A stretch of DNA of 64,000 nucleotides. Origin: Nissolia schottii. Taxonomy: Eukaryota; Streptophyta; Magnoliopsida; Fabales; Fabaceae. Under the pieces are notes generated by a model. It saw nothing but the letters and a program-made list of their open reading frames with translations. It was not told the DNA's origin and did no database searches. Positions 35,301 through 45,479 of this stretch are shown here, piece after piece. The position numbers were made by a program, and so were the translations under genes. Position 1 is the stretch's first letter. Each line of letters opens with the position of its first letter. The DNA is taken from assembly GCA_003254905.1 (NCBI GenBank), contig QANU01104094.1, positions 171,110-235,109 of the forward strand, written 5' to 3'.

Positions 35301-38300
35301 AACTTCACCTATACCAGAGACCTGTGGAGGGAGGGGCAACCAAGAGGAGTCAACCACTAGAAGGGACCACAATTGATAAGAATGGTAATAGTGTTGTCCA
35401 TGACAAACATCCAAAGAAGTGGCATAGACAGCTCTGTTAGGGAACACCACTAACTCTCACAGATATGGACATCCAACTTCACAAGAAATATTTTTGGGGT
35501 AGAACTAAAATTAAAATATTGCAAGGGGAAGTCGAGACCCTCTTTGTTAACTCTTGGGAGCATAAACATGGAGTGTTCACAAATGGTTGCATTTCTAGTA
35601 ATGGGAATGATGCAAATAGATTTGTTGCTCAGTGTCTTTCTGCTGTTGAATCTATACCACAATGGAATTCATCTTGGGAAATAGGTTGTTGCAATTTTAA
35701 ATTCTTTGTGCGTGACATAAAAACATGGTTCCAATTTTTTCTACAGATGATATTTCTAAACATTTTAGCTGGATACCTATTTGCTATTTTAATATTGAAG
35801 TTGTGCACTGTCTCTCAAGATGATACTGGACTAACGACTACCATTAGGTGGCCAAATGAGCCAGGGATGCTTAAGCAATGCGCTAGTGCTAAGTGGGGGC
35901 TTATTCCCGAGATTTCTTGCTTCCTCATATATAAAGATGATGTGTTCCAGAAGGGTAATTCTTATACCTTATGGGGATTTTCCCAGAAAGTCTCACAGTA
36001 AAATTCACAGTCAAAGTCAACATGTCCTAGGGGGCTTGATTGCTTTTCTATGTCGAGATTGTCATGAACCTCTAGCAGTGGGACTTGATCAAATCCTTGG
36101 AATCTGAGTGGAAATTACTACCTTGTGAGCATACTTTCCTTCTGTTGTTTCAAACAATGGGACCCAATAGGAAGTCTTACAGACAATGACATCTACATCA
36201 GCTGGGAGAAGAAAGAGAATACCAAAGCTTTGAAGGACTCTCTTGTAGATCAGGTTCAGCATGACTCTTCGCACAAAAAGTGTAATGCTCCTCCTAAATA
36301 TAGCTGAACTCTGGTGCCCTGTCTAAGGGAAGGAGGGGAGCTCAAGATTCAACATGGAGCTGTCCTTGCAATTAGAGCAAATTAGCAAGGAAATGAAGGG
36401 CTCTTAGTTGAATGAAAGGCCCTCTTGCTAAAGGTATATAAATGTAGGAAATGCAGGGGTACTCTAGAGAAAAAAGGAAAATGAGCAAAGGGTGGATATT
36501 ATGGGGTCAACTCAGCTCAACAAACTTGTTGAGTCAACAAGTTTGGGCGTAATGCTCAAGGGAAGGGGAATTCTGTTATGTGGGCAAAAAGTAGACAGAG
36601 GTAGGAAAATTCTAGGCTAATTCTAGAGAGGTGAGTTGCTTAGTGCTCAAGGATATTGAGCTTCTCTGTATTTTCTTGGCTACTACTCTTGTTGCTCTAG
36701 ATTAGAGTCAGTATGATTCTGGGTTTATAGTGTGAATAATATATACACACTTCCACCTCTATTGTTGTCTATTTGTAGTATCTTTCAGGGTGCTGCCCCA
36801 ACTCTCTCTAATGCATTCATCCTAAATCATATCTTATCTAGTGTGTCCATTCGCTATTTAAAGTTCATATAGAAGAAGTTCAGCAGTGTATTTTTGGTTT
36901 TAGGCATTGTTCCTAGTAACTACAAAATAGCAGTAGCCCCTTATACATTTTTACTCGAACCTGATAATTCCATCATCATTCTGATCATCCAAAGGCTTGT
37001 ATAGAGCATCAATCATCTCCTTAGATGACTGTGTTCTTGCAGATGCTCTGTACCTTGAAATCAATGGCCAACATCGCGATCCAACAACCTACAATACAAC
37101 ATTATATAGCAGAATAATATGAAGCATAGACAATGGATACAAGGGAAATGGAGAACCCATACAGATTGTGTGGTACAAGGGAAATATAGGTTATCACTTT
37201 CGTTATGGGAAAACAAAGGCAACAAAACAGAGACAGCCTTACCGCTGCTATTGATGGAATATCTGACTGATCAGGGGGCCTATGAGAGACATCCATACCC
37301 AAAATCATCGTTGGAGTATCTTTAATCAGGGGAAGATGCCCGGAATGCTCTATTGCAAGCAAGGAATTTATTCCTCCAAGCTACGTAGAGGGCATGTATA
37401 CAAAAAGCAATGCATAATGTTATTAAGTCAAAACGAGTTGTGTTTTCAAATTATTGCAGAGAGTGAGATAAATCTGTGGTAACTTTTAAATATGCTGTTT
37501 GTAGTATAGTTTAATCAGGTTAATGGTTTCCAGTTACTTTTTGGTCCCTAACCTTTTGTATGCCTCTCCAAGAAGGCTTGTGTACCCTAGTACATACACA
37601 GAAAATACCTTCTTCAAGTAAAATAAATCAGGGATAAATTTAGTCATTACCTTAGAATTGATTTTAAGAAGTACATTATTAAGGTATTGATCAGTAATCC
37701 TGAGAGGGCAAATGCACTGTGTGACAACACCAAACTCACTTAGACACTTCTTCTTCCAAGGCCCTAAAGTTTTACAGAAGTAACATGAGGCGATTAAATA
37801 AATCAATGTAAAGGAAACCCTGGGAAAATTGCCAAAAGACATACCATAAATGTCACAATTTTTTCTCTCTGGCAAGACACACAAAATTAACTTTGGCTCT
37901 CTTGTAAGTTTAGATGTAAGCCGCTCAAACATCTTTTCAACCCTTGCAACAGGGGTAGATCTTCTCAACTGTGGTTCCTCCTCTATTAAAGTAAATGGGC
38001 GTTCAATGTTCTGCATAAACATTCAATCACACATGATACGGTGGTAAGGAAATGAAGAATAAGAGGGCCGATCAAAATCTTAAGACATCATTAGTATGAA
38101 ATCAAAGCATGGTTGCATACAATGCCCTTGGTCATTCCACATTTGATCAGCTCCCTCGATATGGAACTAGTATCACAACGAGCAGAAAAGTTGACAACAG
38201 CCCAGAAATCAATGTGTGATGGTTGTAGAAGTGTCTAGAAAGAAGGAAAAATAGCATCATCAAGTATGAATCTATCTTATCAAATCAAATGTTATATAAA

Positions 38301-40703
38301 TCTGAAAACAGGAAGTTATGAACACTTTCTTTCTGAATGTGAAAAGAATAATGAAATACCTTTTTATTGAAGTTCCACCTTCCATTATGGGGTAAGCATT
38401 CATCATTCTTACCAACTTTCAACTGTCTCAAATATAATTGTATTAGCGGGTGCGTATAGTTCTCTAAATAAATTTAAGCAACCCAACTCAATTATACCAC
38501 CTTCTCTTTCATCTCTCACCCGCTGTCTCTCCTCTCCAATGCACACAAAAATATGAAGAATACCGAACTACAATGCTTACCTTTGGTGGCTCAAGAACCC
38601 GACCTTCGACCTGCGTCAATTGCTTCTCAATAGAAATGCCACATGCAGCAAGAACAGGGTCATCTTCGTAGCAATATTTTCCCACAGCCTATAAATTATA
38701 ATAAGCTTAAATATGTTACATTAAGAACAGAAACAACACATCAAAACCTATGAAGCTTACATTTCTCAGTATTTTAATCCTATCTTGAGGTTTTTGGCGT
38801 GATTTTTCAACTAAAGATGCTCGTTGCATTGGAGATAATGCCTTTGTATACCGCTGGAGTGAAACAAGTTCACAGAGCTACTCCACCAGAAGTAAAGAAA
38901 AGAAAGAAAATAATAATCAGGTATAATTGGTCAGAAGGGTTAACTGATAGCAAAATAATATAATTCATATGAAAAAAAAGAACCAAAACAAGGTTCAGTC
39001 AAGCATAAAATTCTGCAAACCTCCAGGGGCAGATAGTTGGGCCGTTTTGGCTTCCCAACATCAAGGCATGGAAGATATGCAGAAGAGGTCAGCTCTCTCC
39101 CATGGTGTTTGGCAAAATAATCATATACAGTAATATCAACTGTCTGCCCTCCATTATTGCTGTCACCATTTCTCACCTTCATACTAAAACTGCAGAAGAA
39201 ATCAGACCCATAAGATTTTTTCACTTTCATTGAGATTCCAATAAAAAAGGAATAGATACTTCAGTTTCAAAAAAACAAGCCCTTACAATTGCTGAATGCA
39301 GGGTTTCTCACTCAAGCCAGAAATTTTAAATTCCTGGTTACAATGTGTCGCACGCACCTTTAAATTTTTCAGCACTTTTTTGGCCTATAGATTACAAAGA
39401 AAGAAAACTCTTACAGGGTACTAACTAATGCTGGATCATGAACCTTATGTACAGAGATTAGAAGTTTGTCACCTTTGCCCAGTCAATATACCGCGGGTCC
39501 CTCACATTCTGGTTAGATTTTAGAAAATCAATTACGGGTCCAGGTTCTAAGATCACCGTTGTGGACACATCTAGAAATACATAAACAGAGAACATAAACA
39601 GGAAAAAACACAACTTTATGATGATGATATTTCAAGATATTAATGAGAGAAGTCATACCCATATTGAGAGACAATCCACCCTGAGTGAGACGAAAACTAG
39701 AATGAAAACCCCGAGCTCCCAATACTCCACTTCCAACATCAATGAAGTTCTTTACGTCACCGTGAAAAAAAGACTGCCTTACCAAGAGACACCCTCTTCA
39801 CATTCACACATGTAGTAGTTCAACTGAGTTAGAGCATACAAGCTATGAATAAATTCCATCAAATAAATTTTCAAGATTTTTCTTTTATGTTTATCATTAG
39901 ACCAAACCTGTTAGCTGCTTGCTGCCTCAGTACAATATCAAGCACTCTCAAAGCATCCTGATAATTAGCATCTGACTCAACCCCTTTGAGGGAAAGGGCA
40001 ATGGACTGCAGGGGTATTTTCGCAGCAAAAGTTATCTCCACCAAGAACGTCTTTGACTGAAGAGAATATTTTGACCTTTTAGTTTCTTCACGAGGGCTTT
40101 CATTGGCACCAGGAGTATCAGCAATGCTGCTAAAATTGGAAGACAGTATAAGCTTTAAGGAAAAAACATGACACAATTCATACAGTCATACGAAAGACTT
40201 ACTGCTTCGCAAATGACTCCTCGAGCAATATTTTGAACTCAAACTTATCAAGTGGAAGAGGACCCACTGTGTACAAAGTTCTCTCTCCATCATAGGCAAA
40301 CCTTTTGCCACCAAGTTCAGAGGAGTATGTTTGGTAAAGCCTATCAATCAATTTTCTCCCAATGCCCTTGCTTTCAACAACTCTTTTATCTTCCGAAGAA
40401 ATAGTAACCTGGAAATCATCTGTTAAGCCAAAACCTGATATATAAAGGAAACTGCAGAGACACAAATACTTGACATACAGTATACTGAAAAAATATTGCA
40501 TCTGGAACAGTAATGTCGACTTTGAAGTGATTGGTAATCAATGGTATGCACTTTCCGGTGGTCCCAATCCCCTTCCTATTCCTACTGATAACAGAATATT
40601 TTGTAGGAGCCACTTGTTCTGTTTCCATATTGACCAGCACATCAGGTGGTGTTGGTGAAGCTGATGGATCAGCAGCTTCTTCAATCCCAGGTATTTTCTC
40701 CAT
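20347..40703 (-). CDS. AGO6: Argonaute of the AGO4 clade, AGO6-like
   Basis: 22 coding exons in gene order: 40479-40703, 40203-40408, 39908-40129, 39659-39795, 39473-39570, 39287-39384, 39021-39189, 38761-38877, 38581-38688, 38360-38422, 38121-38234, 37845-38010, 37651-37763, 37243-37380, 36961-37088, 30895-30960, 30137-30200, 21153-21264, 21006-21079, 20747-20841, 20637-20668, 20347-20516. They total 2715 nt, or 904 residues. All introns are GT-AG and all phases agree. Domains: N-terminal, PAZ (~265-385), MID and PIWI (~585-880). The catalytic set is present: Asp642 (GMDVSH), Glu702 ([10 protein letters not shown]), Asp724 ([10 protein letters not shown]) and the His of RPVHYHV (~813-815). 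The C-terminus is MFFC. Motifs such as [15 protein letters not shown] and TLYTVGPLP point to AGO6 rather than AGO4. AGO6 loads 24-nt siRNAs and guides RNA-directed DNA methylation in the nucleus. ATG 40701-40703 follows a cag at 40704-40706. An in-frame ATG at 40733 is the alternative. Confidence 0.93.
21265..22340. other. Argonaute intron 17, part downstream of the chromovirus
   Basis: This is intron sequence between exon 18 (ending at 21264) and the chromovirus left LTR at 22341. It contains a recurrent phrase about goods like gctaactca and cttatcc near 21430-21750 (two diverged copies of ~220 bp) but no coding signal. Confidence 0.4.
23270..23541 (+). pseudogene. Retrotransposon gag fragment (element C)
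   Basis: Translation gives [20 protein letters not shown] followed by [17 protein letters not shown]. This is the typical retrotransposon gag pattern (W..W, then F...L...F/Y) of Ty3/gypsy elements. It is broken by stops on both sides. Confidence 0.75.
24388..24726. repeat. Two ~164-bp tandem repeats inside element C
   Basis: The phrase tgccgttggtggaaagct starts at 24388 and again at 24552. The following ~164 bp, including aagcacagtgg, gcgctcagttgtttcatgaa and aaccactagaataaggc, is repeated with few changes. The array lies between gag and RT of the chromovirus. Confidence 0.75.
24760..24950. repeat. Three ~62-bp repeats inside element C
   Basis: Three diverged copies share the words ggtgtaggc(g/a)ca, tggtaagcacgggaatgaag and ataaccatt/ctaggaag. 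They follow directly after the 164-bp repeats and share the aaccactag...cacagtgg vocabulary with them. Confidence 0.65.
26080..27060 (+). pseudogene. Reverse transcriptase / RNase H remains (element C)
   Basis: Visible pieces include [18 protein letters not shown], then [15 protein letters not shown] (RT palm), EANPNK (start of the thumb region), [16 protein letters not shown] and the RNase H phrases [19 protein letters not shown] and [16 protein letters not shown]. In-frame stops and frameshifts show that it is dead. The YVDD-type catalytic box is not intact (the corresponding region reads roughly FFNDILVYS across a frameshift). Confidence 0.82.
27100..28330. other. Non-pol insertion between RNase H and integrase of element C
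   Basis: About 1.2 kb of sequence interrupts the expected pol order. It includes GC-richer flanks (27170-27270 and 28262-28320) with related words (gagcggagtaggagcatg and its partner ttccgtgctatgttcctacc, which are loosely inverse) around a very AT-rich core (27830-28260). It may be a nested non-autonomous DNA transposon. The boundaries are uncertain. Confidence 0.4.
28460..29470 (+). pseudogene. Integrase with chromodomain remains (element C)
   Basis: The integrase core reads [20 protein letters not shown] and then [14 protein letters not shown]. The C-terminal part has VAYQLELP and [10 protein letters not shown]. It ends with a chromodomain-like [17 protein letters not shown], which places the element among chromoviruses. 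Frameshifts and stops are frequent. Confidence 0.82.
30961..31759. other. Argonaute intron 15, part downstream of the copia element
   Basis: This is AT-rich intron sequence between exon 16 (30895-30960) and the copia LTR. A small frame (31263-31511) shows no family signature. Confidence 0.45.
31760..34534 (+). mobile_element. Degenerate Ty1/copia element(s) (D) in Argonaute intron 15
   Basis: The left LTR is 31760-31990 (TGTTAAG...CTTGACA) with cctataaataggc inside, followed by tgatatcaaagcgg as primer-binding site. The interior reads as copia fragments in order: gag ([17 protein letters not shown]), a zinc-knuckle remnant ([12 protein letters not shown] near 32860-32910), protease region ([12 protein letters not shown]), an RT start ([15 protein letters not shown]) and the RNase H tail ([28 protein letters not shown]). 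The polypurine tract gagggggag precedes a second LTR at 34300 (TGTTAAAC). That LTR differs clearly from the left one, so two elements may have been joined. Most of integrase and RT is deleted. Confidence 0.78.
34535..36960. other. Argonaute intron 15, part upstream of the copia element; unclassified repeat
   Basis: This region has short phrases similar to the interiors of elements A and B (tgggtcaagcccaac-type words near 35050-35150). A promoter/leader-like stretch (ggtatataaatg near 36435) is followed by a CT-rich zone, as in an LTR. It also holds the 178-residue ORF at 35465-36001. Confidence 0.4.
35465..36001 (+). CDS. 178-residue ORF of unknown function in Argonaute intron 15
   Basis: This is the longest open frame inside the intron, and it is antisense to the Argonaute. 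The product has one strongly hydrophobic stretch ([20 protein letters not shown], about residues 92-111) that could be a membrane segment. It also has a tryptophan-rich C-terminal half ([17 protein letters not shown], then [10 protein letters not shown]). I recognise no family. It sits in TE-derived sequence and may be a chance frame or the remnant of a retroelement protein. Confidence 0.25.
   Translation: MDIQLHKKYFWGRTKIKILQGEVETLFVNSWEHKHGVFTNGCISSNGNDANRFVAQCLSAVESIPQWNSSWEIGCCNFKFFVRDIKTWFQFFLQMIFLNILAGYLFAILILKLCTVSQDDTGLTTTIRWPNEPGMLKQCASAKWGLIPEISCFLIYKDDVFQKGNSYTLWGFSQKVSQ
37764..37844 (-). other. 81-nt stop-free intron of the Argonaute gene
   Basis: The intron between exons 12 and 13 has a GT start (gtatgtctt) and an AG end, is 81 nt (27 codons) and contains no stop in the reading frame. 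Retention would insert 27 residues between CDIYG and GPWKKK without a frameshift. Confidence 0.8.
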
Positions 40704-42619
40704 CTGTTTTTGCTGTGTTCCAAGGAATGCCACAGTAAAACATTAATCAGGAAAAGCATACTATATGTAAAATCGAAAACAAAAAAGAATCTACATAACT
40801 TATGGTTTCTAGATATTTTCCAATGATGTTTTCAGTTATACAAACATTAATGCTTGTACATAAGTCAAATGTCAGTCGGATCCTTATATAACAAGCATTC
40901 CATAAAATCTCTGTAACACAACTCATTGGTGAAGATCATGCCAATCAAACATTACATGATCAGAGTTTTAACATATTAAGATGTAGTTTTTACAAATAGT
41001 TAGCAACTTAGCATCATGCAACCATGATAATTACTTTGGATAATAAAGGAAGAAAAGAAGAATAAAAGTTTGCACAAAGCACTTCATGAATCTGCAACCA
41101 AAAAGTGAGCTAGAGAGAGAGAGGGGGAAATCCAATTGGCTTTGGTCACTACTATGTGTCGTGTTGAGCATAGTAACTTTCTTTTTCATTTTCAAACTCA
41201 TTATTAATTGGTATGTAAAGATTATTGCACAACCAAATCAAGTGAAAAATAATGGTTTTAATACAGGTCCTTGACAGTTCTTTCTTACTAGATTCTCATT
41301 AAAATTACAAGAAGCAGCATCATAATTCACATCAACATGAACCAATTCAGTAAATGGGCAATGCAGTCATTTGGAGTTACTAAATAAACATTTCGGAGCA
41401 TTAAATTTATAACAAAAGGCCAAGGTTGTCAAAAGCAACAAAACGCTTGACGCTTCATTAAAAGAGAAGCATAAAACAAAATGCTAAGGCACATATGTTA
41501 CATAGTACATAAGATATAAAATAAAAATAATGCATGTACATATTATTGCTAATGTGCAAGTATTCTTATTCAAATTTACATACTAGAATTGAAAATTTAA
41601 AAAACTCATAATTTCTACGGAAATTTTTTATGCAATGAATCAGCAAGAGAAAATTAGAAAACAAAAACTTGTGGAAACCTAAATCCTCAAATCAAAAAAT
41701 CACTGAATCAGAATGGTTCTCACTCTGAAATGAAAAATCAGTCTTGCCAACTGCGTTTGACTCCAGTCAACTGACTTTTGCAACCAGCATTGTCTAATGC
41801 TGCTGCATTTGTGCTTGTTGGTTCATAGCTTCAGACTACTAGTGGTTATACAGATGTTATGTTTTGGTTTAGACTTACTCTTGCTCTAATCAGGTTCTTT
41901 TCATCGTCACAAACAAGCCCAGTAAAACTCAATAAAGACCCATAAAACTAAACTCATTTACCCTTGAAACATAGAAAGATAGATCGGAAAAGGTGTAATT
42001 TTTTTCTGTTAAGAGTGTTTGAAGTGTAAAGCCAACCAAATTCATGAAGTCCACACTATACCTATATCTAAGGTGTTTTTAATGTATAAAAGTAACATGA
42101 GAAGGGACAAGATTTTGAATAAAGATTGGGGTTCAAAATGGAAAAGGATAAGTAAACATTATCACGTCAAGCAAATGATCTTCACAAACAACATCAACAA
42201 AAATGAACTAATTGGGCCATTCCTCCCGTAACAGGAATAAAGAAGAAGAAGAAAGGATATAATGGATGCAAAGTCACTGAAAAAGGAAACAGAAACTGAA
42301 GAAAAGATTTCAAAAATATAATAAGAGCTTTGCCAACCCAGCATTGTGTCAAAATGCAATAGCACAACTCAATCAAAATCCGGGACACTTAGAAATGTAC
42401 AGAACATAGTTGTCAATCTCAGTTACAACCAAAAAACCTATTCAAAGAGAATAATTAAAATGCAAAAAGAAATTATAATACATTACACAGAATTGAATGC
42501 ATACAACTCAAACATTAAGACATCCCCATCAGTAATAATAAAAAAGCAATAGGTTAAGAGGGGCAAGTGACAACCATCCATCGTTAATCAAAGCCATGCG
42601 TAAAACGACGAGCTAACAA
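40704..42619 (-). other. Probable 5'-UTR intron of the Argonaute gene
   Basis: No coding signal is seen between the first coding exon and the GC-rich leader at 42.6-43.0 kb. Acceptors lie directly before the ATG (cag at 40704-40706) or about 9 bp further upstream (aacacag). The donor is not certain. A gtgatttgg at about 42646 or a ggtactc just after it on the minus strand are candidates. Confidence 0.55.
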
Positions 42620-43040
42620 CAACAAGAGTAAAGGATAGAGTACCAAATCACTGCTTGACGCAGGTACAGGGGGCAGTAAGCAGTGTGAGAGACTGGAATG
42701 AGGGCAGAAACACTGCGTGAGGCTGCAAAGGGGACGGAAAATGCAGAGCAATGGTTGAGCAGAGCAGAGGCGTGCGAAGTAAAAGGCAGGCAGATTGAGC
42801 AAACAAGACGGCCTGGCCGGGAAGTGGCCTCAAAATGAATAGGCTTGCTGGAATGGGAACGGTTTCGTGGCGGAAATTGAAATGAGAGGCTTTTCTTCCC
42901 AGAGAGAAGGGCGAGGCGCGGCGTGGCGAGGCGAGGCGCGGCGAGGCGAGCAAAGTAACGCACTGCGCAGACGCACTATGGTGGTTGAGCACTGCGCAGA
43001 AGATTCTAGGTCTTCACTCGTAGGGGGGTTCACTCCTCTC
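42620..43040 (-). promoter_or_regulatory. GC-rich 5' leader exon / promoter-proximal region of the Argonaute gene
   Basis: This stretch is GC-rich and CpG-rich in an otherwise AT-rich surrounding, as is usual for a plant transcription start region. It includes a run of gaggcgcgg/gaggcgag units at about 42912-42950 and two ctgcgcag words near 42965 and 42993. All three minus-strand frames are open for 70-115 codons, which reflects composition. None matches a family, and the region is read as untranslated. Confidence 0.5.
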
Positions 43041-45479
43041 TAAACTCTCTGTCCGATGGAGAGACAGGAGAGTAATTGGGTTGGGACATGGCTGTGGCCA
43101 AAAAGGAATTGCTGCGTGTGAAAACAGTCTTAAAGCATGAAGGTTTGGAAAAAAAAAATATTAGACAGCAATTGCATAAACGAATGGAGATAATTATAAA
43201 GGAAAATAAAAATAAAAAATATATAATAATATATTCCGGGTTGTCGGGTCAGGTAAAGTGGCTTGAGATTAGATTCGAACTCAGTATGTATTAGGAGTGA
43301 GATTTTTTTTGAGTTTTTTTTTAAAGTAGGCCCGATTCGGCCTCGAATGCTTCAGACCGAACTGGGTAATGAACACCCCTAACTCTTACTTTCATTTGAT
43401 CAAGGCAACATCAATTAAGTTATTCTATGCAATTAAATATAATTTTGTAATTGATAAATGTCAATTAGGTTAATTTTTAGAGTTAATTCTTCGTCCAACC
43501 CCACTACAGCCCACTTACATGGCATGTTTAGAGTCACCTAGATTGTTAAATGGTTGCTTATGTAGAAGACAGGTCTATGACATCAAATTAAGTTTACAAA
43601 AGCAATCATTTTTGTCTCTAACCCTTTTTAACCAAAAATTTTAATATCTTAGACTTTACCCTTTTTTCTCTATTTGGTCTCTCAACTTAAAATAATGACA
43701 TGTTACTTCATTAACTTTGTAAACGTAGGACTCGTCGATCCCAGAGTTAGGTGAATATTCTTAGTATGCAATAAGTGATACCTTGGAGTGCGTTAGTGTG
43801 CTTTTAAAGTAGAGCCTTTGAGATAGAGTTGGACAGGATTTACATGGTTGTTCCGCATACTTTGGAGTGTAACCATTTTGTCTATCTCAGAGTTTTTGCA
43901 ATAGTTGCACAAATTCAAAGCGCATTGTGCACAACTGCTCTAATGGAGTTACCTAGGCCGGATCTCAAACCTTGGATAGGTCTGCCTTGTTTGAGTTTTC
44001 CTTACTTGGGCTGAAATACTTACAAGTTTGGGATGTGAGCTAGCCATATTTGGCCTTTGATACTGGTCCACAATAAAATTAAATAAGTAATAAAAAAACA
44101 AATTTTTTTAAAATAAAAGAAAGAAATTAGAAACGAGAAAGTTAAAATGTAAAAACTTTAACAATTGAAAAATAAATAATCTAAAAGGATAAATTTTTTA
44201 TAGTTTTTATGTTTTGAATATTATTTTTTAATTTTCTAGATTGCTATTTTTTTAATTTTTAAGTAGATTGTTTTTAATCTTTCATTTTTAAATGAATTTT
44301 TTTAATTAAATTTTTTAATATTAAATTGGTGACATGGACCACTAGAAGACTAACTTGTGGGAGTGACCAATTTGATGCCAACTTATGAAATGTTTTGATT
44401 AAATTAATGTAATTTTTGTTGTTAGGACCAAATTGATGTCAAATTAAAAATGTCAAGACCAATTTGACTATTTACTCTAAGTTTTTCAAAAATTAAAAAT
44501 AGTTACACAATCAATTCTTATGTGTTAGTAATTTAGTCCTCGCAAATGAAGAATGCAGTAACGTTTTCAATTTCCAAAAATCTTATAAAGTAACAATGAT
44601 TATTAAAAATCTAGTGTGGTGATGCATATATCTTTAGAGAAATAAAATACGGTGTTGTTCTAACTTTTAACTCGAACGATCAGTAAAATTTTTGCTCCAC
44701 CAAAAGTATATTACTCATCATATTAATTTTCTTTTAAAACATTCATCAAATTAAGTTTTAATAATTAAAAATGTTCTATATTTATAATTTTTTAATCTTT
44801 TAAAAACATAGAGATCACCACATTAATTCTAAAAAAAAAAAACTAATTCAGCACCATTTTTAATTATTAAGACACTAACATGTGAAATTTTTATTTGGAA
44901 GAAGTAACCACTGTAATTTTAAGGACCAAAATAGGGTTTTACTAAGGTGATTTTTTAGTTACCCTAAATATTTTATGATATCTAATTTATTCATTTTTAA
45001 TAATGTTTACAACTAAATTAATCAATTTTTGTTATTATGTCTTATTTTATATGATTATAATAAATTTTTTATTAGTTAAATTATTGGAAGAGTCAACTTA
45101 TAAGAGATTTACAAATTTACAGATCATTTAAACTTACAATGAACCTTTCTATAAATATTGTATTAAAATATTAATTTATTATATTAAATTATATAATTCA
45201 TCAATATATCATATTAGATCACAACATAATAAAAAAATTGATGAATTTAATTATAAAAATTATTAAAAATAAAAAAATTAAATACCTCATAGAATAACTA
45301 ATAAATCAAGTTTTAGTAATCAGTCTACTGCGAGCAAAACAGGCCAACATTATTATCCTACACCGAAACGATGTCGTTACTTATGGAACGAGTAAAATAT
45401 GATTTCAAGCAAATGATGAGTCATCCTTGACGGTGGATTCAGATTGTGATCAACCAATCTTGAGTGCTTTGTCCAAGAA
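43041..45479. other. Divergent intergenic region between the Argonaute and the plastid-protein gene
   Basis: The two genes are transcribed away from each other across this ~2.4 kb. It is AT-rich with poly-A/T runs (44060-45300) and no supported gene. Promoters of both genes must lie at its two ends. Confidence 0.5.

Noticed and set aside
42584-43033. Several overlapping 64-116-codon frames on the minus strand
   Set aside because: They overlap in three frames in a GC-rich stretch, are rich in Arg/Pro/Ser/Ala and match no family. They are better explained as the Argonaute 5' leader.
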